From Streptomyces sp. S4.7 (lineage in GTDB: Bacteria; Actinomycetota; Actinomycetes; Streptomycetales; Streptomycetaceae), in contig NZ_CP048397.1 of assembly GCF_010384365.1 (NCBI RefSeq), forward strand, positions 3,472,001 to 3,536,000: a stretch of DNA of 64,000 nt, read 5' to 3'. Shown here piece after piece: positions 41,858 through 51,548 of the stretch. The position numbers and the translations under genes were made by a program. The first letter of the stretch is position 1. The number at the start of each line of letters is the position of its first letter. The notes beneath the pieces were generated by a model, which was given only the letters and a program-made list of their open reading frames with translations, was not told where the DNA came from and made no database searches.

Positions 41858-44800
41858 ATGTCTACTTCCCTCGCCGACCTTCAGTCCCTGCTGGCCGAGG
41901 TGTCGCTGCGCGACTCGCAGCGCCTCGGCCGCCGTCTCGAAGGCGTCCGGCGCATCCGCAAGCCCGAAGCCCGGCAGGCCGTTCTCGACGAGATCGCGGC
42001 CGAGGCCGGCAAGTCGGCCGAGCGTGTGCGCGCCCGCGCGGCCCGGATGCCGGCGATCACGTACCCCGAGCAACTGCCCGTCAGCCAGAAGAAGGACGTG
42101 ATCCTGTCGGCGATACGCGACCACCAGGTCGTGATCGTCGCCGGTGAGACGGGATCGGGGAAGACGACCCAGATCCCCAAGATGTGCATGGAACTCGGCC
42201 GGGGCGTGCGGGGCATGATCGGCCATACGCAGCCCCGCCGGATCGCCGCCCGTACCGTCGCCGAGCGAGTCGCGGACGAGCTGGGGACCCCGCTCGGCGA
42301 GGCCGTCGGCTGGAAGGTCCGCTTCACCGACCAGGTGAACCAGGACGCGACGTATCTGAAGATCATGACGGACGGCATCCTGCTCGCCGAGATCCAGTCG
42401 GACCGCGACCTGCGCGCGTACGACACGATCATCATCGACGAGGCCCACGAGCGCAGTCTCAACATCGACTTCCTGCTCGGCTATCTCGCCCAGCTCCTCC
42501 CAAGGCGCCCCGATCTCAAGCTCGTCATCACCTCGGCGACGATCGACCCCGAGCGCTTCTCGCGCCACTTCGGCGACGCCCCGATCGTGGAGGTCTCCGG
42601 CCGTACGTTCCCGGTCGAGGTCCGCTACCGCCCGCTTCTCGAAGACGACAGCGACGAGGGCGACCGCGACCAGATCACCGCGATCTGCGACGCCGTCGAC
42701 GAACTCCAGTCGGAGGGCCCCGGCGACGTCCTGGTCTTCCTCTCGGGCGAGCGCGAGATCCGCGACACCGCCGACGCGCTGGACAAGCGCAAGCTCCGGC
42801 ACACCGAGGTGCTTCCTCTGTACGCGCGCCTCTCGCACGCCGAGCAGCACCGGGTCTTCCAGAGACCCGGCGGCGGCGCGACCCGCAGGATCGTGCTGGC
42901 GACGAACGTGGCGGAGACCTCGCTGACCGTGCCGGGCATCAAGTACGTGATCGACCCCGGCACCGCCCGTATCTCCCGCTACTCCCACCGCACCAAGGTC
43001 CAGCGCCTGCCGATCGAGCGGATCTCGCAGGCCAGCGCCAACCAGCGCAAGGGACGCTGCGGCCGTACGTCGGACGGCATCTGCATCCGGCTGTACGCCG
43101 AGGACGACTTCGAGGCCCGGCCCGAGTTCACGGACGCCGAGATCCTCCGTACGAACCTGGCCTCCGTGATCCTCCAGATGACGGCGGCCGGCCTCGGCGA
43201 CATCGAGAAGTTCCCGTTCATCGACCCGCCGGACCACCGCAACATCCGTGACGGCGTCCAACTCCTCCAGGAACTGGGCGCGTTCGACGCCGCGCAGAAG
43301 GATCCGCGCAAGCAGCTCACCCAGCTCGGCCGCAAGCTCTCGCAACTGCCCGTGGACCCGCGCCTGGCGCGCATGGTCATCGAGGCCGAGCGCAACGGCT
43401 GCGTACGCGAGGTGATGGTGATCGCCGCCGCGCTCTCCATCCAGGACCCGCGCGAGCGTCCCTCGGAGAAGCAGACCCAGGCCGACCAGCAGCACGCCCG
43501 TTTCCGGGACGAGACCTCCGACTTCCTGGCCTTCCTGAATCTGTGGCGCTACATCCGCGAGCAGCAGAAGGCGCGCGGCTCCTCCGCCTTCCGCCGGATG
43601 TGCAAGGCGGAGTACCTGAACTTCCTGCGGATCCGCGAGTGGCAGGACATCTACTCCCAACTGCGCACGGTCGCCAAGCAGATGGGCATGACGGTCAACG
43701 AGCACGACGAGAACCACGACGTCCCCGCCCCGGACCGGTCCGTGCACATCTCGCTGCTCTCGGGGCTGCTGTCGCACATCGGGCTGAAGGATGTGAAGAC
43801 CGCCGGGGGGGAGGGCGGGAAAAACACGGCGAAGAACGAGTACGTGGGCGCCCGCAACGCCAAGTTCGCGGTCTTCCCGGGCTCGGCCCTCTTCAAGAAG
43901 CCGCCGCGCGTCATCATGTCCGCGGAGCTGGTGGAGACGTCCCGGCTGTGGGCGCGGGTCAACGCGAAGATCGACCCCGAGTGGATCGAACCGCTGGCCG
44001 GGCACCTGATCAAGCGCACGTACAGCGAGCCGCACTGGGAGAAGGACCAGGCAGCGGTGATGGCGTACGAGAAGGTCACGCTGTACGGCGTACCGATCGT
44101 CGAGCGGCGCAAGGTGAACTTCGGCCGGATCGACGCGGAGGCGTCGCGCGACCTGTTCATCCGCAACGCGCTCGTCGAGGGCGACTGGCGGACGCACCAT
44201 CAGTTTTTCCATGACAATCGCAAACTTCTGGGCGAGGTCGAGGAGTTGGAGCACCGCGCGCGGCGCCGCGACATCCTCGTGGACGACGAGACGCTGTTCG
44301 ACTTCTACGACCAGCGCGTGCCCGACCATGTGGTCTCCGGCGCGCACTTCGACTCGTGGTGGAAGCACCGGCGCGAGGAGGAGCCCGAACTCCTCGACTT
44401 CGAGCGCTCGATGCTCATCAACGAGGCCGCGGGCGCCGTCACGAAGGACGACTATCCGGACTCCTGGCGCCAGGGGCGGCTGAAGTTCCGGGTGACGTAC
44501 CAGTTCGAGCCGGGGGCCGACGCGGACGGTGTGACCGTGCACGTACCGCTCCAGGTCCTCAACCAGATCACGTCCGAGGGCTTCGACTGGCAGATCCCCG
44601 GACTGCGCGAGCAGGTGGTGGTGGAGCTGATTCGCTCCCTGCCGAAGCCGATCCGCCGCCACTACGTCCCTGCGCCGAACTACGCGGCGAAGTTCCTGGA
44701 GCGGGCGGTGCCTCTTCAGGAGCCGCTGCCCGTGACGCTGGCGCGCGAGCTCCAGCGGATGGTGGGCGTGCCCGTCACGGCGGACGACTTCGATCCCGGC

Positions 44801-45838
44801 CGGGTGCCGGACCATCTCAAGATCACCTTCCGGATCGTCGACGAGCGGCGCCGCAAGATCGCCGAGGACAAGGATCTGGAGGCGCTGCGGATCGCGCTGA
44901 GGCCCAAGGCCCGCAAGGCGCTCTCGCAGGCCGCCGCGGCGGTGGCGGGGCCCACGGGCGAGTCGGTCGAACGCTCCGGCCTCACCGACTGGACGATCGG
45001 CACCCTCTCGCGCACCTTCGAGACCCGGCGTGCCGGCCAGCCGGTCAAGGCGTACCCGGCTCTGGTCGACCAGGGCACGACCGTGGCCGTACGGCTCTAC
45101 GACACCGAGGCCGAGCAGCAGCAGGCGATGTGGCAGGGCACCCGGCGGCTGATCCTGCTCAACATCCCGGTCAGTCCCGCGAAGTTCGCCTCGGACACCC
45201 TCACCAACAAGCAGAAGCTGGCCCTGTCCCGTAACCCGCACGGCTCGATCCAGGCGCTGTTCGAGGACTGCGCCACGGCGGCGGCGGACCGGCTGATCGC
45301 CGAGCACGGGGGGCCGGCGTGGGACGAGGAGTCGTTCCGCAAGCTGTACGAGCTGGTCCGCGCCGACCTGGTCGACGTGACCGTGCGCACCATCGGTCAG
45401 GTGGAGCAGATCCTGGCCGCCTGGCAGGCGTGTGAGCGGCGCCTGAGGTCCACGAACAGCCTGGTCCTGATCAACAACGTCCAGGACGTGAGGGACCAGC
45501 TGGCGGAGCTGGTTCCGGCGGGCTTCGTGACCCGCACCGGTCTGCGCAGACTGCCCGACCTGATGCGCTATCTGGTGGCGGCGGACCGCAGGCTCCAGCA
45601 GATGCCGACGAACGTCCAGCGCGACACCACGCGTATGGAGAAGGTCCACGAGATGCGCGACGAGTACGCGTGGCTGCTCGAACAGTTCCCGCGCGGGCTG
45701 CCGGTGCCGCGGCAGGCCCTGGACATCCGCTGGCTGATCGAGGAGCTGCGGGTGAGCTACTTCGCGCACGCGCTGGGCACGGCGCAGCCGGTGTCCGACA
45801 AGCGGATCGTGAAGGCGATCGACGCGGCGGTGCCGTAG
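41858..45838 (+). CDS. hrpA: ATP-dependent RNA helicase HrpA
   Basis: A 1326-residue DEAH-box helicase. Motifs: GETGSGKTTQIPK (Walker A, about residue 93), TQPRRIAART, DEAHERSLNIDF (DEAH), TSATID, GRTFPVEVRY, ATNVAETSLTVPGI and QRKGRCGRT. The HA2/OB-fold region follows, then the long C-terminal DUF3418 domain typical of HrpA, ending KRIVKAIDAAVP. It unwinds RNA, and in other bacteria rescues stalled or collided ribosomes. Length matches family (about 1300). It is flanked by identical tRNA-Asp genes. The start ATG 41858 lacks a clear ribosome site. Confidence 0.95.
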   Translation: MSTSLADLQSLLAEVSLRDSQRLGRRLEGVRRIRKPEARQAVLDEIAAEAGKSAERVRARAARMPAITYPEQLPVSQKKDVILSAIRDHQVVIVAGETGSGKTTQIPKMCMELGRGVRGMIGHTQPRRIAARTVAERVADELGTPLGEAVGWKVRFTDQVNQDATYLKIMTDGILLAEIQSDRDLRAYDTIIIDEAHERSLNIDFLLGYLAQLLPRRPDLKLVITSATIDPERFSRHFGDAPIVEVSGRTFPVEVRYRPLLEDDSDEGDRDQITAICDAVDELQSEGPGDVLVFLSGEREIRDTADALDKRKLRHTEVLPLYARLSHAEQHRVFQRPGGGATRRIVLATNVAETSLTVPGIKYVIDPGTARISRYSHRTKVQRLPIERISQASANQRKGRCGRTSDGICIRLYAEDDFEARPEFTDAEILRTNLASVILQMTAAGLGDIEKFPFIDPPDHRNIRDGVQLLQELGAFDAAQKDPRKQLTQLGRKLSQLPVDPRLARMVIEAERNGCVREVMVIAAALSIQDPRERPSEKQTQADQQHARFRDETSDFLAFLNLWRYIREQQKARGSSAFRRMCKAEYLNFLRIREWQDIYSQLRTVAKQMGMTVNEHDENHDVPAPDRSVHISLLSGLLSHIGLKDVKTAGGEGGKNTAKNEYVGARNAKFAVFPGSALFKKPPRVIMSAELVETSRLWARVNAKIDPEWIEPLAGHLIKRTYSEPHWEKDQAAVMAYEKVTLYGVPIVERRKVNFGRIDAEASRDLFIRNALVEGDWRTHHQFFHDNRKLLGEVEELEHRARRRDILVDDETLFDFYDQRVPDHVVSGAHFDSWWKHRREEEPELLDFERSMLINEAAGAVTKDDYPDSWRQGRLKFRVTYQFEPGADADGVTVHVPLQVLNQITSEGFDWQIPGLREQVVVELIRSLPKPIRRHYVPAPNYAAKFLERAVPLQEPLPVTLARELQRMVGVPVTADDFDPGRVPDHLKITFRIVDERRRKIAEDKDLEALRIALRPKARKALSQAAAAVAGPTGESVERSGLTDWTIGTLSRTFETRRAGQPVKAYPALVDQGTTVAVRLYDTEAEQQQAMWQGTRRLILLNIPVSPAKFASDTLTNKQKLALSRNPHGSIQALFEDCATAAADRLIAEHGGPAWDEESFRKLYELVRADLVDVTVRTIGQVEQILAAWQACERRLRSTNSLVLINNVQDVRDQLAELVPAGFVTRTGLRRLPDLMRYLVAADRRLQQMPTNVQRDTTRMEKVHEMRDEYAWLLEQFPRGLPVPRQALDIRWLIEELRVSYFAHALGTAQPVSDKRIVKAIDAAVP

Positions 45839-45938
45839 CGCCCCGGGGGCACCGATCCGGTTCGACCGCACCCTCCGACCTGCTGTACAGTCTGACTTCG
45901 CAGCCGCCGGTACGGATCGCACCGGAGCCGCGAATTCT

Positions 45939-46013
45939 GGTCCTGTGGAGCAGTTTGGAGTGCTCGCCACCCTGTCAAGGTGGAGGCCGCGGGTTCAAAT
46001 CCCGTCAGGACCG
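45939..46013 (+). tRNA. tRNA-Asp (GTC), copy 2
   Basis: Identical over 75 bases to the tRNA-Asp at 41563-41637, one on each side of hrpA in the same orientation. Confidence 0.93.
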
Positions 46014-46028
46014 CAGTGCAGCAACGGA

Positions 46029-46053
46029 GCCCGCTTCCCTTTGGATGCGGGCT
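46029..46053 (+). terminator. Terminator of tRNA-Asp copy 2
   Basis: Stem AGCCCGC/GCGGGCT with an 11-base loop followed by TCTTCGTTGTTC, 16 bases after the tRNA. Confidence 0.65.
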
Positions 46054-46234
46054 TCTTCGTTGTTCCGGCGCGCCACGAAGAGTCCGCGTCCTCATGGCTG
46101 CGGATTCCGTCGTTGTGCCCGGGACACGGGTTCCACTGCCGCGTGTTGGGTTGACGGTCCCCCGTGGCGCGGGTAAGCCATCAGGAGGGGCCCTTCCCCG
46201 GCAGCGCAGGGCCCCGTACCGGGGGGTGGCGCGC

Positions 46235-46453
46235 ATGGCGGCATCGGTGGTGAAACACGAGACCCGCGCGCTCCTGCGCGCCCATCTGGCGGCCGCGACG
46301 GGCTTTCGGCATGTCACACGGCACTGCGCGGTCTGTCATCGCCTCCAGCGGCTCGTCATGGAGCCTGTCGCGCCCGCTCCCGCGGACGCCGGAGGGACGG
46401 TCAACAGCTCCGCGCCGAACAGCACACCAGAAGCGGACACCGACCCCCAATAG
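46235..46453 (+). CDS. DUF6274 family small protein
   Basis: A 72-residue protein: HETRALLRAHLAAATGFRH then HCAVCHRL (HCxxCH, a possible metal-binding knuckle), with a disordered Pro/Ser tail. G-rich ribosome site before the ATG; an upstream GTG at 46226 is possible. Family members of this size occur next to bldC in Streptomyces. Function unknown. Confidence 0.7.
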   Translation: MAASVVKHETRALLRAHLAAATGFRHVTRHCAVCHRLQRLVMEPVAPAPADAGGTVNSSAPNSTPEADTDPQ

Positions 46454-46654
46454 GCGCTGCGACGGGGAGTTGGCAAGAGGTTCGGACTGTGACGGGTGTC
46501 ACCGTTCACGTTTGCGGAACGACTGCGCTTACACCCCGCACAAAAGCCCCGAATTTAGTATGTGCAATTGCACCTCTCCGTAAGCACCCCCTCCGAACCG
46601 CCGGAACCGCGCCCGCACCACCCCGACATCACCCCAACTCCCCCTCCACAGAAC

Positions 46655-46694
46655 AAAAAAGATCGCGCTGGACCCGGCGGAGTCCAGCGCGATC
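46655..46694 (-). terminator. Strong intrinsic terminator of bldC
   Basis: On the minus strand a perfect 13-bp stem (GATCGCGCTGGAC and its complement) with an 8-base loop is followed by TTTTTTG, an unusually classical rho-independent terminator for this GC-rich genome. It lies 174 bases past the bldC stop. Confidence 0.88.
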
Positions 46695-46868
46695 AAAGTG
46701 ACTCGCCCCGCGTCGCGGGAGCGTGGGACCTGTTGGGGCAGGTGCCCGTCATGTGGAGCTTTGCAAAGCTCTGTGGATCAATGTGGAGCTGTGGTGCGGG
46801 ACGACCGGATTGGGGACCCGGGTGCCCAGTTGGGTTGATTGGTTGTCAGTTGTGCCCTGACGAGGCTT

Positions 46869-47075
46869 TCAGGCCTCGCTGCGCTGCTGCGGAATACCCG
46901 CGAGCAGTGCGCGGACCTCTGCCTCGCGATACCGGCGATGCCCACCGAGCGTGCGGATGGACGTGAGCTTGCCCGCTTTTGCCCAGCGTGTGACCGTCTT
47001 CGGGTCCACACGGAACATCGTGGCAACCTCAGCCGGCGTCAGCAGCGGCTCGGCATCAGGGGTGCGAGCGGTCAT
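46869..47075 (-). CDS. bldC: Developmental regulator BldC
   Basis: A 68-residue protein formed almost wholly of a MerR-like winged helix-turn-helix: LLTPAEVATMFRVDPKTVTRW, then TSIRTLGGHRRYREAEV. It matches the BldC sequence known from Streptomyces nearly residue for residue as recalled. BldC binds direct repeats cooperatively and holds back the onset of sporulation genes while supporting vegetative growth. GAGGAGG lies six bases before the ATG at 47075. It has its own long upstream region and terminator, so it is monocistronic. Confidence 0.95.
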   Translation of the reverse strand: MTARTPDAEPLLTPAEVATMFRVDPKTVTRWAKAGKLTSIRTLGGHRRYREAEVRALLAGIPQQRSEA

Positions 47076-47577
47076 GAGCGGCCTCCTCGGGAGAACCGAA
47101 CCATCTCGGTTCTTTCCTCTAAATTCTGCACCTTGACCCACGTTGCCCGAAATGGCGGACGCGGGCCGAGTCGGTTATAGGACGAACGGCTTGTCCTCGG
47201 CACTACAACTACACCATCCGTCCAGCCTCGTCGGCCAAACCGATGGAATTGCCCTCTCAGGTGTTCATCAACGACGGAAGCCGATGGACCATGCCATAGC
47301 GGACAGTTACGCGGCGGTGACGATCAGTCACAGGAGCAATCAGGAGTCACCGGACCCCCCATAGAGCGCAATGACGAGCATTCCGCCCACACTCGGACGG
47401 AAGGAGCCCTCTCCGGACTCCTTGTCCTATTTTGACACGAGGGTAGGTGATGGGCGCAAGAGCCCCGTAAGTGCGGTCCGTCACCCTTGGGGCTTAGAGA
47501 CCGTATAGAGGCCTTAAGTCCTCACGGTGCCGAACGCCCGTCCTGTCCAGCGATCCAGGGCGGATCCGGGTCCGCCC
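47076..47577 (-). promoter_or_regulatory. Long bldC upstream region
   Basis: About 500 bases with no supported gene, markedly less GC-rich than the flanks (47100-47250 and 47400-47530). It must hold the bldC promoter and any developmental operator sites. TTGACA occurs on the plus strand near 47434 without a matching -10. I assign no binding sites. Confidence 0.45.
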
Positions 47578-48426
47578 TCAGTTGGCGAACTGACGGTCCC
47601 TGACCGCCCGCCAGCGCTCCGCCAGCCGTTCGTACGCCTCGCCCGCCGCCTCGCCGTCACCGGCCCGCAGCGCCGCGATCCCGGCCGCCACGTCCGCCGC
47701 CGAACGGTCGTCGGCGAGCTGCGGCCCGGTCAGCGCGTGCACCAGCCCGCCGTAGTCGAGCTCGACCAGCGAGCGGGGATGGAACTCCTCCAGCCACCGG
47801 CCCACGTCTATGAGGCCCTCGATGAGCGGACCCTCGTCGACCGACTCACGCAGCGCCTTCAGCGCCCGCGCCAGCCGGCGCCGCGCCTGCACCATCGGAG
47901 TCCGGTAGCGCAGGGCGGGCGCCGCGGGGCCGTCGGGCTCCTGCGCCCGGTACTCGCGCTCGTCGTCGGCGAAGAGCGTGAACCAGCGCACGGGCACCTG
48001 CCAGACCGCCGTCCTGATCCACGGCCGGGCGTCCGGATTGCGTTCGCGCCACTGCTCGAAGTCCGCCACCGCCTGCCCGCGCACCACCGGCGGCAGCACC
48101 GCGTCGAGCAGCGGCTCGGGCAGGGTGTCCACCAGCGACTCCAGGGCCAGCCAGCCGCGCAGCCGGGTGCGCCACGGGCAGACGCACACCACGCCGTCGA
48201 TCTCCGTGACGAACGCGTCGGCGCTCTCGTGGACGGGCACCGGGACGGGCGGTGTGGGCAGCAAGTCGGCCAGGGAGCGCCGGAGTTCGTCCTGCGCGGT
48301 CGGCGTACGCTCCCGGGCGGCGTAACGCGCCCAGTGGCTCCTCTCCGGCTCCGGGAAAGCCGCCAGGGGCTCGTACACCCGCAGGTAGGAGGCGTAAGGG
48401 ACAAGGAGTGCAGACACCGCTGGCAT
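47578..48426 (-). CDS. Conserved hypothetical protein (282 aa)
   Basis: A 282-residue soluble protein beginning [20 protein letters not shown]. It contains [35 protein letters not shown], and Arg/Ala-rich helices toward the C-terminus. It is found next to valine dehydrogenase in other Streptomyces as I recall, but has no assigned function and no recognised motif. Its start is 154 bases from the divergent dehydrogenase start, so the two may share a regulatory region. Confidence 0.75.
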   Translation of the reverse strand: MPAVSALLVPYASYLRVYEPLAAFPEPERSHWARYAARERTPTAQDELRRSLADLLPTPPVPVPVHESADAFVTEIDGVVCVCPWRTRLRGWLALESLVDTLPEPLLDAVLPPVVRGQAVADFEQWRERNPDARPWIRTAVWQVPVRWFTLFADDEREYRAQEPDGPAAPALRYRTPMVQARRRLARALKALRESVDEGPLIEGLIDVGRWLEEFHPRSLVELDYGGLVHALTGPQLADDRSAADVAAGIAALRAGDGEAAGEAYERLAERWRAVRDRQFAN

Positions 48427-48579
48427 GGGCCGAATCGTCCCATGCCCGTACCCCTCGGGAGGGTGATCCTCGGCACTGCGTCGGATCTACGTCGCGGTAG
48501 GACTTACCCTCATGCGCAAACAGTCCCTCCCCACCCCCAGGAGGGTCTACTCGCCGCTTCGTACTTGGGAGTCACCACC

Positions 48580-49680
48580 GTGACCGATGTGACCGGAGCC
48601 CCTGTCGCAACCGCCGATGTACTGCACACCCTGTTCCGCTCGGAGCAGGGAGGCCACGAGCAGGTCGTGCTCTGCCAGGACCGTGCCAGCGGGCTCAAGG
48701 CAGTCATCGCCCTGCACTCCACCGCCCTGGGTCCGGCCCTGGGCGGCACCCGTTTCTACCCGTACGCCTCCGAGGAAGAAGCCGTCGCCGACGCGCTGAA
48801 CCTGTCGCGGGGGATGTCGTACAAGAACGCCATGGCCGGTCTCGACCACGGCGGCGGCAAGGCCGTGATCATCGGTGACCCCGAGCAGATCAAGTCGGAC
48901 GAGCTGCTGCTGGCGTACGGCCGGTTCGTGGCCTCGCTGGGTGGCCGCTACGTGACGGCCTGCGACGTCGGTACGTACGTCGCCGACATGGACGTCGTCG
49001 CCCGCGAGTGCCGCTGGACGACCGGCCGCTCACCCGAGAACGGCGGCGCCGGCGACTCCTCCGTACTGACCGCCTTCGGTGTCTTCCAGGGGATGCGCGC
49101 CAGCGCCCAGCACCTGTGGGGCGACCCGTCGCTGCGCGGCCGCAAGGTCGGCATCGCGGGCGTCGGCAAGGTCGGGCACCACCTGGTCGAGCATCTGCTC
49201 CGGGACGGCGCCTCCGTCGTGATCACCGACGTACGGGACGAGTCCGTGCTCCGGATCACCGGGCGCCACCCGGAGGTCGCCGTGGCCGCCGACACCGACG
49301 CGCTGATCCGCTCCGAGGGCCTGGACGTCTACGCGCCCTGCGCGCTCGGCGGGGCGCTCAACGACGACTCCGTGCCGGTCATGACCGCGAAGGTGGTGTG
49401 CGGGGCGGCCAACAACCAGCTCTCGCACCCCGGCGTCGAGAAGGATCTCGCCGACCGCGGGATCCTCTACGCGCCGGACTACGTGGTGAACGCGGGCGGG
49501 GTGATCCAGGTCGCCGACGAGCTGCACGGATTCGACTTCGAGCGGTGCCGGGCGAAGGCCGCGAAGATCTTCGACACAACGCTTTCAATATTCGCACGTG
49601 CGAAGGATGACGGGATTCCGCCCGCCGCGGCGGCCGACAGGATCGCCGAGCAGCGGATCTCGGAGGCCCGTCTGCGCTGA
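48580..49680 (+). CDS. vdh: Valine dehydrogenase (Leu/Phe/Val dehydrogenase family)
   Basis: A 366-residue NAD-dependent amino-acid dehydrogenase. Catalytic Lys in [10 protein letters not shown], substrate segment [12 protein letters not shown], and NAD-binding [10 protein letters not shown] (GxGxxG, about residue 195). It oxidatively deaminates valine and other branched-chain amino acids to 2-oxo acids, supplying acyl starters for fatty acids and polyketides in Streptomyces. GTG 48580 gives MTDVTGAP, the expected N-terminus; GGGAG lies eight bases upstream. Longer frames to 47527 are antisense artefacts. Divergent from the hypothetical gene at 48426. Confidence 0.93.
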   Translation: MTDVTGAPVATADVLHTLFRSEQGGHEQVVLCQDRASGLKAVIALHSTALGPALGGTRFYPYASEEEAVADALNLSRGMSYKNAMAGLDHGGGKAVIIGDPEQIKSDELLLAYGRFVASLGGRYVTACDVGTYVADMDVVARECRWTTGRSPENGGAGDSSVLTAFGVFQGMRASAQHLWGDPSLRGRKVGIAGVGKVGHHLVEHLLRDGASVVITDVRDESVLRITGRHPEVAVAADTDALIRSEGLDVYAPCALGGALNDDSVPVMTAKVVCGAANNQLSHPGVEKDLADRGILYAPDYVVNAGGVIQVADELHGFDFERCRAKAAKIFDTTLSIFARAKDDGIPPAAAADRIAEQRISEARLR

Positions 49681-49980
49681 CGTCGGAAAGGGGCGGCCGG
49701 CCGACGCGGAGCCACCGCGGGGCCACGGGGGAGACGAGACTCACCCCGGTCGGCGGGTCGCCCCTCAAGAAGAGGTTAAAATCGCAGCTGACCAGCGGGG
49801 ACAGCCGTTCCCGCCGGTCCCGCGCCGAGGCGCGTCATGCGGGCGGCGTACCGTATGGCCGCGGAAGCAGGTACCGTTGAAGTCCTAAGGACGGGTCTCT
49901 CTGCGGAGAGCTCGTTCTGAAACATGAACGCGTGTCAAGACTCTGGGGCCGTGGAGCCCCGTCACCGAGGGGGTCGAGCC
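49681..49980 (+). promoter_or_regulatory. Promoter and leader region of the DUF3073 gene
   Basis: Three hundred bases with no gene. Two short hairpins lie near the start codon (CTCTCTGCGGAGAG at about 49897 and GGGGCCGTGGAGCCCC at about 49946), suggesting a structured leader. A promoter is likely around 49770-49880. Confidence 0.4.
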
Positions 49981-50229
49981 ATGGGGCGCGGCCGGGCCAA
50001 GGCCAAGCAGACAAAGGTCGCCCGCCAGCTGAAGTACAACAGCGGCGGGACAGACCTGTCGCGTCTGGCCAATGAGCTGGGCGCATCGCCTTCGAGTCAA
50101 CCGCCGAACGCTGAGCCGTTCGAGGATGACGACGAGGAAGATGACCCGTACGCACAGTACGCGGAGCTGTACAACGACGACGATGAGGACGAGGAGTCCG
50201 GCCCGTCGTCACAGCGTCGCGGCGCTTGA
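49981..50229 (+). CDS. DUF3073 domain protein
   Basis: An 82-residue protein: basic head MGRGRAKAKQTKVARQLKY, then a strongly acidic tail (EDDDEEDD and NDDDEDEE). The pattern is that of the actinobacterial DUF3073 family. The GAGGGGG before ATG 49981 is a good ribosome site. The charge pattern suggests a nucleic-acid or ribosome-associated role, but none is established. Confidence 0.88.
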   Translation: MGRGRAKAKQTKVARQLKYNSGGTDLSRLANELGASPSSQPPNAEPFEDDDEEDDPYAQYAELYNDDDEDEESGPSSQRRGA

Positions 50230-50263
50230 CGTACGTACACCTCAAAAAGAAATCACTCATGTG

Positions 50264-50290
50264 ACCCGGTCCGGGCTCCCCGGACCGGGT
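50264..50290. terminator. Bidirectional terminator between DUF3073 gene and purM
   Basis: A perfect 12-bp stem ACCCGGTCCGGG/CCCGGACCGGGT with a 3-base loop, then TTT on the plus strand; the converging purM ends 40 bases away. Confidence 0.8.
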
Positions 50291-50330
50291 TTCACCATGA
50301 CACCAGTGCCCCGTGGGCACCGAGCACTCG

Positions 50331-51404
50331 CTAGCTCGCATAGTCCCCGGTCAGCGCCGCGCCCGTGGACACGGCGCTCTGCCGGTCCACGATGCCGCCG
50401 GCCACCCAGGCGTCCACACCGCGGTCCGCGAGCGTGGTGAGCGCCGTGTCCACCGACTCCTCGGGGACGACGGCGATCATGCCGACGCCCATGTTGAGCG
50501 TCTTCTCCAGCTCCGTGCGCTCCACCTGGCCGGCCGAGCCGATCAGGTCGAAGACCGGGCCGGGCGCCCAGGTCGAACGGTCCACCGTCGCGTGCAGATG
50601 GTCCGGGACGACCCGCGCCAGGTTGTTGGCGAGGCCACCGCCGGTGATGTGGCTGAAAGCGTGTACCTCGGCGGTCCTGGTCAGCGCCAGGCAGTCCAGC
50701 GAGTAGATCTTGGTGGGCTCCAGCAGCTCCGCGCCGAGGGTGCGGCCGAACTCCTCGACCTCGCGCTCCAGCGACCAGCCGAGCCGGTCGAACACGACAT
50801 GCCGGACGAGTGAGTACCCGTTGGAGTGAAGCCCGGAGGACGCCATCGCGATCACGACGTCACCCGTACGGATACGATCCGCGCCCAGCAGCCGGTCGGC
50901 CTCGACCACGCCCGTACCCGCGCCGGCGACGTCGAAGTCGTCCTCGCCGAGGAGGCCGGGGTGCTCGGCGGTCTCGCCGCCCACGAGGGCGCAGCCGGCC
51001 AGCACACAGCCCTCGGCGATGCCCTTGACGATGGCGGCGACGCGCTCGGGGAAGACCTTGCCGACGCAGATGTAGTCGGTCATGAACAGCGGTTCGGCGC
51101 CGCACACCACCAGGTCGTCGACGACCATGCCCACGAGGTCGTGGCCGATCGTGTCGTAGACGCCCATCTTGCGGGCCAGGTCGACCTTCGTACCCACGCC
51201 GTCGGTGGCCGAGGCGAGCAGCGGGCGCTCGTAGCGCTTGAGCGCGGAGGCGTCGAAGAGGCCGGCGAAGCCGCCGAGGCCGCCGACGGTCTCGGGGCGC
51301 TGGGTCTTCTTCACCCACTCCTTCATCAGCTCGACGGCGCGGTCGCCGGCCTCGATGTCGACGCCCGCGGCGGCGTAGGAGGCACCGGAGGATTCAGCTG
51401 GCAT
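50331..51404 (-). CDS. purM: Phosphoribosylformylglycinamidine cyclo-ligase (AIR synthetase)
   Basis: A 357-residue enzyme of step five of purine synthesis, converting FGAM to AIR with ATP. Family features: SYAAAGVDIEAGDRAVE at the start, ATDGVGTKVDLARKMG, VGGETAEHPG, SSGLHSNGYSLVR and the C-terminal GVGMIAVV. Normal length for PurM. ATG 51404 is chosen because MPAESS is followed immediately by the conserved part; the longer frame to 51530 is the intergenic region. Downstream of purF by 144 bases, probably co-transcribed. Confidence 0.95.
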   Translation of the reverse strand: MPAESSGASYAAAGVDIEAGDRAVELMKEWVKKTQRPETVGGLGGFAGLFDASALKRYERPLLASATDGVGTKVDLARKMGVYDTIGHDLVGMVVDDLVVCGAEPLFMTDYICVGKVFPERVAAIVKGIAEGCVLAGCALVGGETAEHPGLLGEDDFDVAGAGTGVVEADRLLGADRIRTGDVVIAMASSGLHSNGYSLVRHVVFDRLGWSLEREVEEFGRTLGAELLEPTKIYSLDCLALTRTAEVHAFSHITGGGLANNLARVVPDHLHATVDRSTWAPGPVFDLIGSAGQVERTELEKTLNMGVGMIAVVPEESVDTALTTLADRGVDAWVAGGIVDRQSAVSTGAALTGDYAS

Positions 51405-51548
51405 GGCGGGGAGCTTTCGTGTCGGTACTGCGGGGGCTCGGTTCGGGGGCGGGGTCCGTCCGTCCGGGACGTGACTGTGGTCCGCCGCGACCGGAGAGAG
51501 GGTCGCGGCGGGCCGTACGGGCACGTTCACGGGCGCTCACGGCCGCTG

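Noticed and set aside
41456..45970. A 1504-codon open frame on the minus strand opposite hrpA
   Set aside because: It is the antisense shadow of hrpA, produced by GC-rich codon bias. It also runs through tRNA genes and shows no protein family.
47527..48579. Long N-terminal extension of valine dehydrogenase
   Set aside because: It is antisense to the 282-residue hypothetical gene; the known protein begins MTDVTGAP at 48580.
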